NCBI RefSeq assembly: GCF_900601905.1
Contig: NZ_UWFA01000500.1
Location: forward strand, 203,501 to 267,500
Origin: Pseudomonas viridiflava
GTDB taxonomy: Bacteria > Pseudomonadota > Gammaproteobacteria > Pseudomonadales > Pseudomonadaceae
Length of the DNA: 64,000 bases
Reading direction: 5' to 3'
Part shown: in pieces, positions 1 through 10,411 of the stretch
How positions within the stretch are numbered: position 1 is the first letter of the stretch
Layout: each line of letters starts with the position of its first letter
Made by a program: the position numbers and the translations under genes
Notes under the pieces: model-generated
Database searches by the model: none
Told to the model about the DNA's origin: nothing
Seen by the model: the letters and a program-made list of their open reading frames with translations, nothing else

Positions 1-2482
1 GCTCGATTCGGGCGAGCAGCTTGGGCTGGCGCAGTTGCGCACCTGCAAGGTTGACTGACAGCGCACCGAACGGCTGGTAGATCCTGTTCCACTGGTTTAT
101 CTGTTGGCAGGCGTGTTCCAGCACCCAATCGCCGATCTCCAGGATCATGCCGTTCTCTTCGGCCAGGGGGATGAAAAGCTCGGGCGGTACTTCGCCCAAG
201 GTCGGGTGAGTCCAGCGCAGCAGGGCTTCGGCGCCCACCAGTTGCTGGTCGCGCAGGCTGATCTTGGGCTGGTAATAGAGGCTGAATTCATTGCGCTCCA
301 TCGCCCGGCGCAGTTCGTGTTCCAGGGCGATTCGAGCAGTGGCCTGTGAGGTGAGGTCCTCGGTGTAGCTTTCAACGCGATTACGGCCCTTGGCTTTGGA
401 GCGGTACATCGCGGCGTCAGCATTTTTGACCACGGTAGCGACGTCGGTGCCGTCAGTGGGGAACAGGCAGCTGCCGATACTGGAACTGATGAAGAACTCA
501 TGTTCACCCGCCTGGAATGGCGCCGCAAAGGAGCCCAGCAGCTTGTTGGCGATGGCTTGAGCATCTTCAGGCTGGAGCAGGCCAGGCAGCAGAATGATGA
601 ACTCATCGCCACCCAGTCGCGCAACGGTGTCGATATCGCGCAGGTTCTCCTTGAGGCGTTGGGCAATGCCTTTGAGCAGCAGGTCGCCCACCGGATGACC
701 AAGGCTGTCATTGATGTGTTTGAAGCGATCAAGGTCAAGAAACAGCACGGCGCCGAGGCTGTTGGACTCCTGGCTGTGAATCAGCGCAGCCTGTAGGCGA
801 CTTTCAAACAGGGTGCGGTTGGGCAGCCCGGTCAGTGGGTCGTGATGCGCCTGATAGTCGAGCCGTGCTTGCGCGTGCTTGAGGCTGGAAATATCGGCGA
901 ACACTGCGACGAAGTGGGTGATGAACTGGTCTCTGTTGCGCACGGCGCTGATGGTCAGCCAGCACGGGTAGACCTCACCGTTTTTGCGGCGGTTACTGAT
1001 CTCTCCCTGCCAATGGCCTTCGGCTGTCAGTTGATACCACATGGCTGCGTAGAACGCGCTGTCGTGCAGGCCGGAAGCCAGCAGCCGTGGGGTTTCGGCC
1101 ATGGCTTCCTGTTCGCTATAGCCAGTAATGGCGCTGAATGCCCGGTTGACCGCAGTGATGCGCTGGCGGGTGTCGGTGATCAGCACGCCTTCTGCAGTGC
1201 TTTCGAAAACCGTGGCGGCCAGCTGGAGTTTTTCCTGCATCTGATGCCGCTCGGTGATGTCCCGGGCAATCGTCAGCATGCAGGGTTCGCCACCGATGAG
1301 CAGCGGTCGCGAGGAGACTTCGCACAGTCGGATCTGGCCGTTCTTGTGACGGATGTGGCTGCGGAAGTCGCGCACGTAGCCATCCTGCTCCAGCTGGGCC
1401 AGCAGTTGTGTTCGCTCATGCGGGTTGGCCCAGATGCCCAGGGAGAGTGTCGACTGGTCATCCGACAGCTCGTTGCCATAGCCGGTCAGGCGGTTGAAGC
1501 CATCGTTGACTTCAACCATCAAGCCGTCGCTCTGGCGGGTGATCAGCATGCCATCGGGTGAGGAGTGGAATGACTTGGCGAATTTCTCTTCGGATAGCTG
1601 CAACTGTTGCTGAGCTTGCTTGAGCTGGCTGATGTCGCGCACCACTACCAGCACCGCTTTGGTGGAGTCCAGGTCGAAATGTTCGGCCGAGAGCAGCCCG
1701 GCGAACGTGCGGCCGTCCTTGCGTCGGAAGGGCAGTTCCAGGTTGCGGATGCTGCCCGCCTGCAAACGCAGCAGAATTCCCGGACCGATGCCGGGCACGC
1801 CCCAGATGTTGAGTTCGGACGGGGTTCTGCCGATGACGTCCTCGTTCGCCAGGCCAATCTGTTCGGCGAACGCTTTGTTGGCTTCCAGTAACCTGCCCTC
1901 GGCAAGGCTGGCGATGATCAGAATATCCGGGCATTGGGCAAACACTGAGGCGAACTTGCCTTCAGACAGGCGCAGCGCCTCCTCGGTTTGCCTGGTCTCG
2001 GTGATATCAATCATCAAGCCGCGCATCAGCGGGTGACGTCCCTGGCGTATCAGGCTAACGATATCGCGCACCCACAGCGTGCGGCCGTCAGCGCTGATCA
2101 CCCGATAATCAATGCTGTGGTCTTTGCCTTCTGCTGTTTCTCGCTCGCAGAAAGCCTCGGTGGCGGGCAAGTCCTGTGGGTGGACAATGCTGCGCCAGAA
2201 GCCCGGTTCTTTCCATTGGCGCAGCGGGTAACCCAGCAAATGTTCAGCCTGGGGCGACACGTAGTTGTAGCAAAAGTCTGCCGCATTGGCTTCCCAGGCT
2301 ATTGCCGACAGGCCTTCGATGAGGCCTCTATAGTGATACTCGCTGCCGCGCAGTTCCTGTTCGAGCTCCACCCGGCGGGTTATCTCCGAGCTCAACTGTC
2401 GATTAACGCGTATCACCACCACGAGAACGGTGGATAGCAGTAACAGCCCTGGCAGCCCGTACAAAAGAAATTTTTCCCACAT
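1..2482 (-). CDS. PAS/GGDEF/EAL c-di-GMP regulator, RmcA-like (3' part outside window)
   Basis: Minus-strand reading frame open from an ATG at 2482 to the left edge, so the C-terminus is missing. The protein starts with one membrane segment (about residues 5-25). Four PAS-like segments follow (about 45-165, 170-290, 295-415, 420-540), then a diguanylate cyclase domain with an intact GGDEF motif (599-613) and the start of an EAL phosphodiesterase domain (EALLRW, about 212-229). Its place beside rpoD matches P. aeruginosa RmcA (PA0575), a dual-domain c-di-GMP protein. RmcA has a periplasmic solute-binding-type domain ahead of its PAS domains. Here the N-terminus is too short for one, and an in-frame stop lies just upstream of the chosen ATG. 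That ATG is the first in frame. Orthology rests on position and domain order. Confidence 0.9.
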   Translation of the reverse strand, partial: MWEKFLLYGLPGLLLLSTVLVVVIRVNRQLSSEITRRVELEQELRGSEYHYRGLIEGLSAIAWEANAADFCYNYVSPQAEHLLGYPLRQWKEPGFWRSIVHPQDLPATEAFCERETAEGKDHSIDYRVISADGRTLWVRDIVSLIRQGRHPLMRGLMIDITETRQTEEALRLSEGKFASVFAQCPDILIIASLAEGRLLEANKAFAEQIGLANEDVIGRTPSELNIWGVPGIGPGILLRLQAGSIRNLELPFRRKDGRTFAGLLSAEHFDLDSTKAVLVVVRDISQLKQAQQQLQLSEEKFAKSFHSSPDGMLITRQSDGLMVEVNDGFNRLTGYGNELSDDQSTLSLGIWANPHERTQLLAQLEQDGYVRDFRSHIRHKNGQIRLCEVSSRPLLIGGEPCMLTIARDITERHQMQEKLQLAATVFESTAEGVLITDTRQRITAVNRAFSAITGYSEQEAMAETPRLLASGLHDSAFYAAMWYQLTAEGHWQGEISNRRKNGEVYPCWLTISAVRNRDQFITHFVAVFADISSLKHAQARLDYQAHHDPLTGLPNRTLFESRLQAALIHSQESNSLGAVLFLDLDRFKHINDSLGHPVGDLLLKGIAQRLKENLRDIDTVARLGGDEFIILLPGLLQPEDAQAIANKLLGSFAAPFQAGEHEFFISSSIGSCLFPTDGTDVATVVKNADAAMYRSKAKGRNRVESYTEDLTSQATARIALEHELRRAMERNEFSLYYQPKISLRDQQLVGAEALLRWTHPTLGEVPPELFIPLAEENGMILEIGDWVLEHACQQINQWNRIYQPFGALSVNLAGAQLRQPKLLARIE

Positions 2483-2817
2483 CCTTGTCCATTCTCTCTT
2501 GTGATCTTCAGGTTGTTTCAGCCCTGATCAAACTTCGGGCCGACTTGTGTCCGCCAGCTAACCATCCACTGGAGCGGGTGAGACCGCATGCGCTGCGTAT
2601 AAAATCATCGGCCGTTTTCCGGGTTCCTGAAGCAAACCCTTTCGGTTGGCCCCTCTGCGCAGATATCTACCGCGCGCGGCCACCGGCGAGCCCAGACAAC
2701 AAGGAAGGGTAATGCTGACAGTGTCATGTCAGCCTCACAACTGCGGGGGCAATGGGACGAGTGTAGCTGTACTGAGAAAAGCGTGGTCCTCAGGTTAAAA
2801 ACTAATCGCCCATAACG
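2483..2817. other. Intergenic region between rpoD and the rmcA-like gene
   Basis: This stretch has no convincing gene. It carries a 7-bp perfect inverted repeat, GCTGACA and TGTCAGC, with a 6-nt spacer (2714-2733). I searched both strands for a tRNA T-loop and found none. It presumably holds the promoter of the minus-strand c-di-GMP gene, but no clear -35/-10 pair stands out. Confidence 0.5.
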
Positions 2818-2846
2818 CAGAACCCCCGGCAGGGCCGGGGGTTCTG
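2818..2846 (-). terminator. Hairpin terminator after rpoD
   Basis: A perfect 13-bp stem with a 3-nt loop starts 17 nt downstream of the rpoD stop codon. The arms are CAGAACCCCCGGC and GCCGGGGGTTCTG. The U-tract on the minus strand is poor, so it may pause or protect the 3' end as much as terminate. Confidence 0.75.
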
Positions 2847-2862
2847 GGTGGAGCAGGCTTGC

Positions 2863-4713
<1,851 letters not shown>

Positions 4714-4780
4714 AACACCCTATCCACTGAAGGTCTTGGCGGGCAAAAAACAAGCCGAGGATTATACCCGAGCTATGACC

Positions 4781-6736
4781 TCACGCGCCAGTTGAGGTCG
4801 GGGTTTGTGCAGGAACATTCCGATTTAACAGCTTCAACAGCAGAAGTTTTTCATCTGCGTCCAAGCCTGACTGGCGTTCCTTCCTGATCAATTGCTCCAG
4901 GCTGCGCTCGCGTTGGCGTGCGGATAACCTAGTTATAGTGTCGAAAAACTGTTGTTCAAGGTTATCGGCCGATATCAGCCATTCCTTTTCCGCCAATGCT
5001 CGAAGTAAGCGGCCCTGTTCGGTGCCGTGCCAGCGAGCGATTAACTGCAACGAGCGCATCTTCGGGTTCTTCTGCAGGGCTTCCAGCAAAGCAACCAGTA
5101 GTTGTGCCTGAATGTTGTCTTCTGCTGCCAGTTGACTCGCCTCTTCGACTTTCTCGGCGAGCTCCGGGTGATGCAGCAGTGTTCTCAATGCGGTGAGCGT
5201 TGGTGGTTCGACGCTCGTTGGCGTGCGCGGGGCACGTGGTTCGAAGTCGGGGCGCTTGCCTTTCTTGTCCCACGGCTTGTTTTCCCACTTTTTCTGGCCC
5301 TGAGCGCCGGCTTTTTTTGGCGTCCACTCTTGCTGGGGCTCGTACCCGCCCTGTTGCTGATAGTCAGCATAATCAGGCATTGCGTCGTAATCGAAGCCCG
5401 GGTCGTAGCTCGGTGGTGCTTCGGCAGGTGCGTTTTGCACCAGCTGACTAACGGTCTCGCTGTTCAGGCCGGTAATTTCGGTCAGGCGCTGACGCATCAG
5501 GATGCGCAGGTTCGCTCCCGGGACTTTGTCGATCAGCGGCGCTGCCAGCGTGGCCATATGCGCCTTGCCTTCAAGGGAGCGCGGGTCGGCTTCCTTGGTC
5601 AGTTGCTCGAAAAAGTAATCAGCCAGCGGTTGGGCGTGCTGATTGATCCGCGCTTTGAAGGCGTCGGTGCCCTCGGAGCGCACCAGCGTGTCCGGGTCCT
5701 CGCCTTCGGGCAGAAACAGAAACCTGGCACGTCGCCCGTCCTGCAGGCTCGACAGGGTTGCTTCCAGTGCGCGCCATGCCGCATTGCGGCCCGCCTGGTC
5801 ACCGTCGAAGCAGAACAGAACGTTGGGCACGACTCTGAACAGTCGCTTCAAATGTTCTTCGCTGGTTGCGGTACCCAGCGTGGCGACGGCATTGCGCAGA
5901 CCCTGTTGGGCGAGCGCGATGACGTCCATGTAGCCTTCAACGACGATGATCTCATCGAGGCTGCGATTGAACTTGCGCGCCTCGAACAGCCCATACAGCT
6001 CCTGACCCTTGTGAAATACCGGCGTTTCCGGTGAGTTCAGGTACTTGGGCTTGTCGTCGCCAAGCACGCGTCCGCCGAAGGCAATCACCCGGCCGCGGCT
6101 GTCGCGGATCGGAAACATCACGCGGTCGCGAAAGCGGTCGTAGCGTTTTCCGGTCTCGGCGTTTTCGATCAGCAGCCCGGCATCAATCATGGCTTTTTGC
6201 TGAAGCGTATCGCTGCTCAAGTGTTTGTGCAGGTTGTCCCAGCCCGGTGGAGCAAAGCCGAGGCCGAAGTCCCGGGCGATTTCACCGGAAAGACCGCGAC
6301 CCTTGAGGTAATCCACTGCCGCCCTGCGTGAGGGGTGGCTCTTCAAGGCCTGCCGGTAATATTCCGCAGCTGCGGTGAGCAGCGGGTACAGCGGCGAGTC
6401 GGTGGGCTGTCGCGGTTTGTTGCCTTTGACGCCTTGTTCTCTGGGGACTTCCATGCCCGCAGCTTTCGCCAGATCCTCAACCGCCTGGACGAAGTCCAGA
6501 TTGTCGTGGTCCATGATGAAGCCCAGGGCATTGCCGCCCGCGCCGCAACCAAAGCAGTAATAGAACTGTTTGTCAGGGCTGACGCTGAACGACGGAGTCT
6601 TTTCTTTGTGGAACGGGCAGCAGGCGCTGAAATTCTTCCCGGTTTTCTTCAATTGCAGACGTGAGCTGACAACATCGACGATGTCGGTGCGGTTCAGGAG
6701 GTCGTCAATGAAGCCTTGGGGAATCAGCCCGGCCAT
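4781..6736 (-). CDS. dnaG: DNA primase DnaG
   Basis: 651 residues. The N-terminal CHC2 zinc finger has C40, H43, C61 and C64. The catalytic TOPRIM part shows EIIVVEGYMDVIAL and the acidic FCFDGDQAGR segment. A low-complexity Gln/Lys/Pro linker (about 440-510) precedes the C-terminal helicase-interaction domain. The enzyme makes RNA primers at the replication fork and is recruited by DnaB. Middle gene of the macromolecular-synthesis operon. In P. aeruginosa a YqeY-family gene separates it from rpsU; none is visible here. Confidence 0.98.
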   Translation of the reverse strand: MAGLIPQGFIDDLLNRTDIVDVVSSRLQLKKTGKNFSACCPFHKEKTPSFSVSPDKQFYYCFGCGAGGNALGFIMDHDNLDFVQAVEDLAKAAGMEVPREQGVKGNKPRQPTDSPLYPLLTAAAEYYRQALKSHPSRRAAVDYLKGRGLSGEIARDFGLGFAPPGWDNLHKHLSSDTLQQKAMIDAGLLIENAETGKRYDRFRDRVMFPIRDSRGRVIAFGGRVLGDDKPKYLNSPETPVFHKGQELYGLFEARKFNRSLDEIIVVEGYMDVIALAQQGLRNAVATLGTATSEEHLKRLFRVVPNVLFCFDGDQAGRNAAWRALEATLSSLQDGRRARFLFLPEGEDPDTLVRSEGTDAFKARINQHAQPLADYFFEQLTKEADPRSLEGKAHMATLAAPLIDKVPGANLRILMRQRLTEITGLNSETVSQLVQNAPAEAPPSYDPGFDYDAMPDYADYQQQGGYEPQQEWTPKKAGAQGQKKWENKPWDKKGKRPDFEPRAPRTPTSVEPPTLTALRTLLHHPELAEKVEEASQLAAEDNIQAQLLVALLEALQKNPKMRSLQLIARWHGTEQGRLLRALAEKEWLISADNLEQQFFDTITRLSARQRERSLEQLIRKERQSGLDADEKLLLLKLLNRNVPAQTPTSTGA

Positions 6737-7265
6737 GTTGTTCTCACATCAAGTCAAGCGTTTCGCCATGACGGTCGTGGCGAATCCAGTATTTAACGGC
6801 TGCTGCGAATCTTTCTGCAATGCCATCACGGCATGCACAGGTCGATCGCCATGCGGCTGTTGATCAATATCTGGAATGGTAGCTGGCAGCAAATCCACCC
6901 GCAGTCCTCTGAGTGCATCAGGGGATGGGCCGGAACAGTGACGGCTTGCAAGCGTATAGGCTGTTTATAGCAAATCGAATGCCGGTTTACGGCTTCGGTG
7001 TTCGCTCAGCGTGCGAGGGTGACGCTGCCTTGGCTGAGCTTCTTGCGAAGATCATCAAGGCATACTCGTCATTCACTTTGATGCATGCGCCGTAATGGCG
7101 TGCTCAACGTGGCCTGAATCTCAGGCTGGACGTGCTTTGAGCAAGTGATCTTTTGCGCATCTGCGCAGCAATCGCTTCTTCAATGTAGCTTATGCGTTGC
7201 CTTAACTGCCGCTAGCCCGGCTTTGGGGCCGGGCATTGCAGAAGCTTGCGACAGACGTCTGTAAA
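6737..7265. other. Non-coding rpsU-dnaG interval (no YqeY gene seen)
   Basis: A 529-bp gap inside an operon that is usually compact. No open frame on either strand resembles a known protein; minus-strand frames are broken by stops. It contains the hairpin at 7215-7234 next to rpsU. PAO1 has a YqeY/GatB-like gene at this place. The gap may hold an internal dnaG promoter or an RNA processing site, as known between rpsU and dnaG in E. coli, but none can be assigned from sequence alone. Confidence 0.5.
7215..7234 (-). terminator. Hairpin downstream of rpsU
   Basis: A 7-bp GC stem (GCCCGGC and GCCGGGC, 6-nt loop) lies 31 nt past the rpsU stop on the minus strand. E. coli has a partial terminator at the same place that lets rpsU be expressed far above dnaG. 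There is no long U-tract, so attenuated read-through is plausible. Confidence 0.6.
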
Positions 7266-7481
7266 TTAATACAGACGAACGGCGCGGCGCTGTTCGCGCT
7301 GAACTTTCTTGGCGTGACGCTTAACAGCGGCTGCTGCTTTACGCTTACGCTCAGAAGTAGGCTTCTCGTAAAATTCGCGGCTACGAACTTCAGCCAGAAC
7401 ACCGGCTTTTTCGCAGGAGCGCTTGAAACGACGCAGAGCTACGTCGAAGGGTTCGTTCTCTTTAACTTTGACGGCTGGCAT
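7266..7481 (-). CDS. rpsU: 30S ribosomal protein S21
   Basis: 71 residues beginning [20 protein letters not shown] and rich in Lys/Arg toward the C-terminus ([15 protein letters not shown]), a full-length S21. It binds the small subunit near the anti-Shine-Dalgarno region of 16S rRNA. It is the first gene of the rpsU-dnaG-rpoD operon and is divergent from tsaD across a 198-bp promoter region. Confidence 0.98.
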
Positions 7482-7679
7482 CCAGAGCTACCTTCATTCA
7501 TTACCGGGGTCAACGTCTCGTGCAAAGACTGCACATAAGTACGTCGGTTTTTAAGGGTTGCGGATGTTAACCCCTCATTGAGAGGAATGCAAAGCCTCTG
7601 ATCGAAAACCGCTGGTCGGGGCATCGGGCGGCGACTATTATGCGCGCCTTCGAATTCAGCCTCTACAAGGCGCAAACCC

Positions 7680-8717
7680 ATGCTAGTACTGGGATTAGAA
7701 ACTTCCTGCGACGAAACCGGCGTCGCGCTCTACGACAGCGAACGCGGTCTGCTGGCCGATGCTTTGTTCAGCCAAATCGACCTGCACCGGGCTTACGGCG
7801 GGGTAGTGCCGGAGCTGGCTTCGCGTGATCACGTCAAGCGCATGCTGCCGTTGATTCGCCAGGTTATGGCCGATGCTGGTACCGCTGCGTCGGACATCGA
7901 TGCCATCGCATACACAGCAGGGCCGGGGCTTGTAGGCGCTTTGCTGGTCGGCGCATCGTGCGCGCAGGCGCTGGCTTTTGCCTGGGATATTCCGGCTCTG
8001 GGCGTGCACCACATGGAGGGCCATCTGCTGGCTCCAATGCTGGAGGCGCAACCGCCAGAGTTTCCGTTCGTCGCTTTGTTGGTTTCCGGCGGTCATACGC
8101 AGCTGGTTAGCGTTGATGGCATCGGCCTGTATGAGCTGCTCGGCGAAACCCTGGATGATGCCGCAGGCGAAGCTTTCGACAAAACCGCAAAGATGATGGG
8201 CATGCAATACCCCGGCGGTCCTGAAATCGCCGCGCTGGCGACCAAAGGTGTGGCGGGGCGTTTTGTGTTCCCTCGGCCGATGACGGATCGCCCGGGGCTG
8301 GAATTCAGCTTCAGCGGCCTGAAAACCTCGGCGCTGAACACGTGGCAGCAATGCCAGAGCGCTGGGGACGACAGCGAACAGACTCGTTGCGACATCTCGC
8401 TGGCCTTCCAGCAGGCGGTGGTAGAGACTTTGACCATCAAATGCAAGCGTGCGCTCAAGCAGACCGGCCTCAAGCGTCTGGTGATTGCCGGTGGCGTCAG
8501 TGCGAATAAATCGCTGCGTCTGTCGCTGGAGAAAATGCTCAGTGATCTCAACGGCAATGTCTTTTACGCCCGGCCTGAATTCTGTACCGATAACGGTGCA
8601 ATGATTGCCTTCGCCGGGTGCCAGCGGCTACAGGCGGGGCAGAAGGAAGATTTGAGTATCAGCGTACAGGCGCGCTGGCCGATGGAGCATTTGAAGGGCT
8701 TGCATGACGCGACGTGA
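7680..8717 (+). CDS. tsaD: tRNA N6-threonylcarbamoyladenosine transferase TsaD
   Basis: 345 residues of the Kae1/TsaD ASKHA family. The start MLVLGLETSCDETG is the nucleotide-binding phosphate-1 motif. The metal-binding HHMEGH motif lies near residue 110, with SGGHTQL and the C-terminal GGVSANKSLR loop also present. With TsaB, TsaE and TsaC it puts the t6A37 modification on ANN-decoding tRNAs in the cytoplasm. Divergent from rpsU, the conserved arrangement in gamma-proteobacteria. It ends 19 bp from the convergent plsY. Confidence 0.98.
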   Translation: MLVLGLETSCDETGVALYDSERGLLADALFSQIDLHRAYGGVVPELASRDHVKRMLPLIRQVMADAGTAASDIDAIAYTAGPGLVGALLVGASCAQALAFAWDIPALGVHHMEGHLLAPMLEAQPPEFPFVALLVSGGHTQLVSVDGIGLYELLGETLDDAAGEAFDKTAKMMGMQYPGGPEIAALATKGVAGRFVFPRPMTDRPGLEFSFSGLKTSALNTWQQCQSAGDDSEQTRCDISLAFQQAVVETLTIKCKRALKQTGLKRLVIAGGVSANKSLRLSLEKMLSDLNGNVFYARPEFCTDNGAMIAFAGCQRLQAGQKEDLSISVQARWPMEHLKGLHDAT

Positions 8718-8736
8718 GGATGCCCGTCACGACGGC

Positions 8737-9306
8737 TCAGAAATGCCGTTCGCGCCCGGCAAACAGGTCGCGTAGATTGCCGCGATGACGCCAGACGATC
8801 AGCGCGGTAAGCAAGCTCATGGGCAGCAGCGCTCGGGGTTCTTGCCAGGCGAGTAGTGGCAAGGTCAGTGGCGTGGCAATCAATGCCGCCAGGGAGCTGG
8901 TGCGGGTCATGTAGAACACCAGCGCCCAGGCACAGATCGCCAGGGCAGCGGCGGGCGGGTACAGCCCGAGCAACATACCGGCGGCAGTTGCCACGCCCTT
9001 GCCGCCACGGAAGCGAAAGTACAGCGGGAATAGATGGCCCAGCACTGCGCACAGCCCGATCCAGGCTTGCGCCCTTGGGTCCAGGCCGCAGGAGTGGGCA
9101 ATCAACACCGGCAGCAAGCCTTTGCACAGGTCACCGAGCAAGGTGAGTATCGCGAGTTTTTTCCCGGCCAGGCGCAGCATATTGGTCGCGCCCGCATTGC
9201 CTGAGCCACTGGCGCGCGGATCCGGGCTGCCAGTGAGGCGGCTGAGCACTATGGCGAAGGACAGTGAGCCAAGCAGGTAGGCGAAGATCGCCAGTAACCA
9301 AAACAT
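8737..9306 (-). CDS. plsY: Glycerol-3-phosphate acyltransferase PlsY
   Basis: 189 residues, nearly all hydrophobic segments, matching the PlsY/YgiH family. Conserved loops are visible: SGNAGATNMLR near residue 36 and the FRGGKGVATAAG phosphate loop near residue 98. It transfers an acyl group from acyl-phosphate to glycerol-3-phosphate at the inner membrane, the first acylation of phospholipid synthesis. Convergent with tsaD and divergent from folB. Confidence 0.96.
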   Translation of the reverse strand: MFWLLAIFAYLLGSLSFAIVLSRLTGSPDPRASGSGNAGATNMLRLAGKKLAILTLLGDLCKGLLPVLIAHSCGLDPRAQAWIGLCAVLGHLFPLYFRFRGGKGVATAAGMLLGLYPPAAALAICAWALVFYMTRTSSLAALIATPLTLPLLAWQEPRALLPMSLLTALIVWRHRGNLRDLFAGRERHF

Positions 9307-9380
9307 GCTAACTATTCCGGGCTGGGAAGCCTTGATTCTAACGGCGCATCGCGCCCTTGTCGTGCAGTGGAGAGTGGTGC

Positions 9381-9734
9381 TTGGACAGAGTGTTCATTGA
9401 GGGGCTGGAAGTCGACACCGTCATCGGTGCTTACGACTGGGAGCGCGGCATTCGCCAGTGCCTGCGCCTGGACCTGAGTTTTGCCTGGGACAACCGACCT
9501 GCTGCAGCGGGCGACGACCTGAGCAAGGCGCTGGACTATGCGAGCGTGTCCACGCGCATCATGGAATTTGCTGACAAGGCGCAGTTTCAGTTGGTGGAAA
9601 CCTTTGCCGAGCGATTGGCTGAAGCCCTGATGAGTGAATTTCACATTCCCTGGTTGCACCTGAAACTGACCAAGCCCGGAGCTGTTGCGGCCGCCAAAGG
9701 TGTGGGCGTGGAGATCGAGCGCGGATGTCGCTGA
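9381..9734 (+). CDS. folB: Dihydroneopterin aldolase FolB (TTG start)
   Basis: 117 residues when started at the TTG at 9381, which gives DRVFIEGLEVDTVIGAYDWER, the usual FolB N-terminus. A GGAGAG ribosome-binding site sits 6 nt upstream. An ATG at 9357 would add eight atypical residues with no ribosome-binding site. Family motifs include LDYASVS and the C-terminal LKLTKPGAV. It cleaves 7,8-dihydroneopterin to 6-hydroxymethyl-dihydropterin. It overlaps the next gene, folK, by 10 bp, so consecutive folate steps are translationally coupled. Confidence 0.94.
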   Translation: MDRVFIEGLEVDTVIGAYDWERGIRQCLRLDLSFAWDNRPAAAGDDLSKALDYASVSTRIMEFADKAQFQLVETFAERLAEALMSEFHIPWLHLKLTKPGAVAAAKGVGVEIERGCR

Positions 9735-10249
9735 CAAGGATTTACCTGGGCCTGGGCAGTAACCTGGAGCGCGAAAAGCATCTGGTTGCCGGGCTTGAAG
9801 CGCTGGACGGGTTCGTCACTGACATGACGTGTTCGGCGGTGTTCGAAAGTAACCCTGTGGGGATCAAGAGCGGTCTGTTTTTCAATCTGGTGGTGACCGG
9901 CTGTACCGAACTGCCGCTGGCTGAGCTTGACCGCAGGCTGAAACTCATTGAAGCCGACAATGGCCGCTATGCGCCGGACCGCAAGGGTCTGCCGCTGGAT
10001 ATCGACGTGCTGCTGTACGGCGAGCTGGTCGGTGATTTCGACGGGCTGATCCTGCCACGCGCTGAAATCCTCAAGAATGCCTTTGTACTCTGGCCGTTGT
10101 CGCTCATTGCGCCGGATCGCGTGCATCCCGGTGCGGGTAGCTCCTTTGCCACGCTTTGGGCTGAGGCGCAGATCGACCAGCAATTGTGGCCGGTGGCGTT
10201 TGAGTGGCGCGGGATGCCGTTGACGCCGCAGAGCTTGTTGGACACCTGA
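9725..10249 (+). CDS. folK: 2-amino-4-hydroxy-6-hydroxymethyldihydropteridine pyrophosphokinase FolK
   Basis: 174 residues. The start TRIYLGLGSNLERE is the HPPK signature. FNLVV and the LDIDVLLYGE / LPRAEILKNAFVLWPL blocks complete the pterin- and ATP-binding core. It transfers pyrophosphate from ATP to the FolB product ahead of dihydropteroate synthase. Second gene of a folB-folK pair; a REP-type repeat lies between its end and the convergent cca gene. Confidence 0.95.
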   Translation: MSLTRIYLGLGSNLEREKHLVAGLEALDGFVTDMTCSAVFESNPVGIKSGLFFNLVVTGCTELPLAELDRRLKLIEADNGRYAPDRKGLPLDIDVLLYGELVGDFDGLILPRAEILKNAFVLWPLSLIAPDRVHPGAGSSFATLWAEAQIDQQLWPVAFEWRGMPLTPQSLLDT

Positions 10250-10271
10250 CCGGCCGAGCTCGGTACGCCTA

Positions 10272-10356
10272 TTGGAGCGAGGCTTGCCCGCGAAGAATTT
10301 AACGCGGTGTGCCAGACAGATCGAGCCGTCTGATTCGCGGGCAAGCCTCGCTCCAA
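10272..10356. repeat. REPIN-type inverted repeat between folK and cca
   Basis: Two perfect 23-nt arms in inverted orientation (10272-10294 and 10334-10356), separated by 39 nt. Each arm has the GGAGCGAGGCTTGCCCGCGA core of Pseudomonas REP sequences. It lies between convergent genes and may also act as a bidirectional mRNA end. Confidence 0.9.
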
Positions 10357-10411
10357 CGGGTCACTTTTTTCTGCATGACACCGCGGGCCAGGGTTGCATG
10401 TCGCATGGGCT

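Noticed and set aside
2483..2862. Possible tRNA gene next to rpoD
   Set aside because: No T-arm consensus or cloverleaf on either strand; the dyad at 2714-2733 is too short.
6913..7095. 60-codon plus-strand ORF in the rpsU-dnaG gap
   Set aside because: No ribosome-binding site, wrong strand for the operon, and no similarity recognised.
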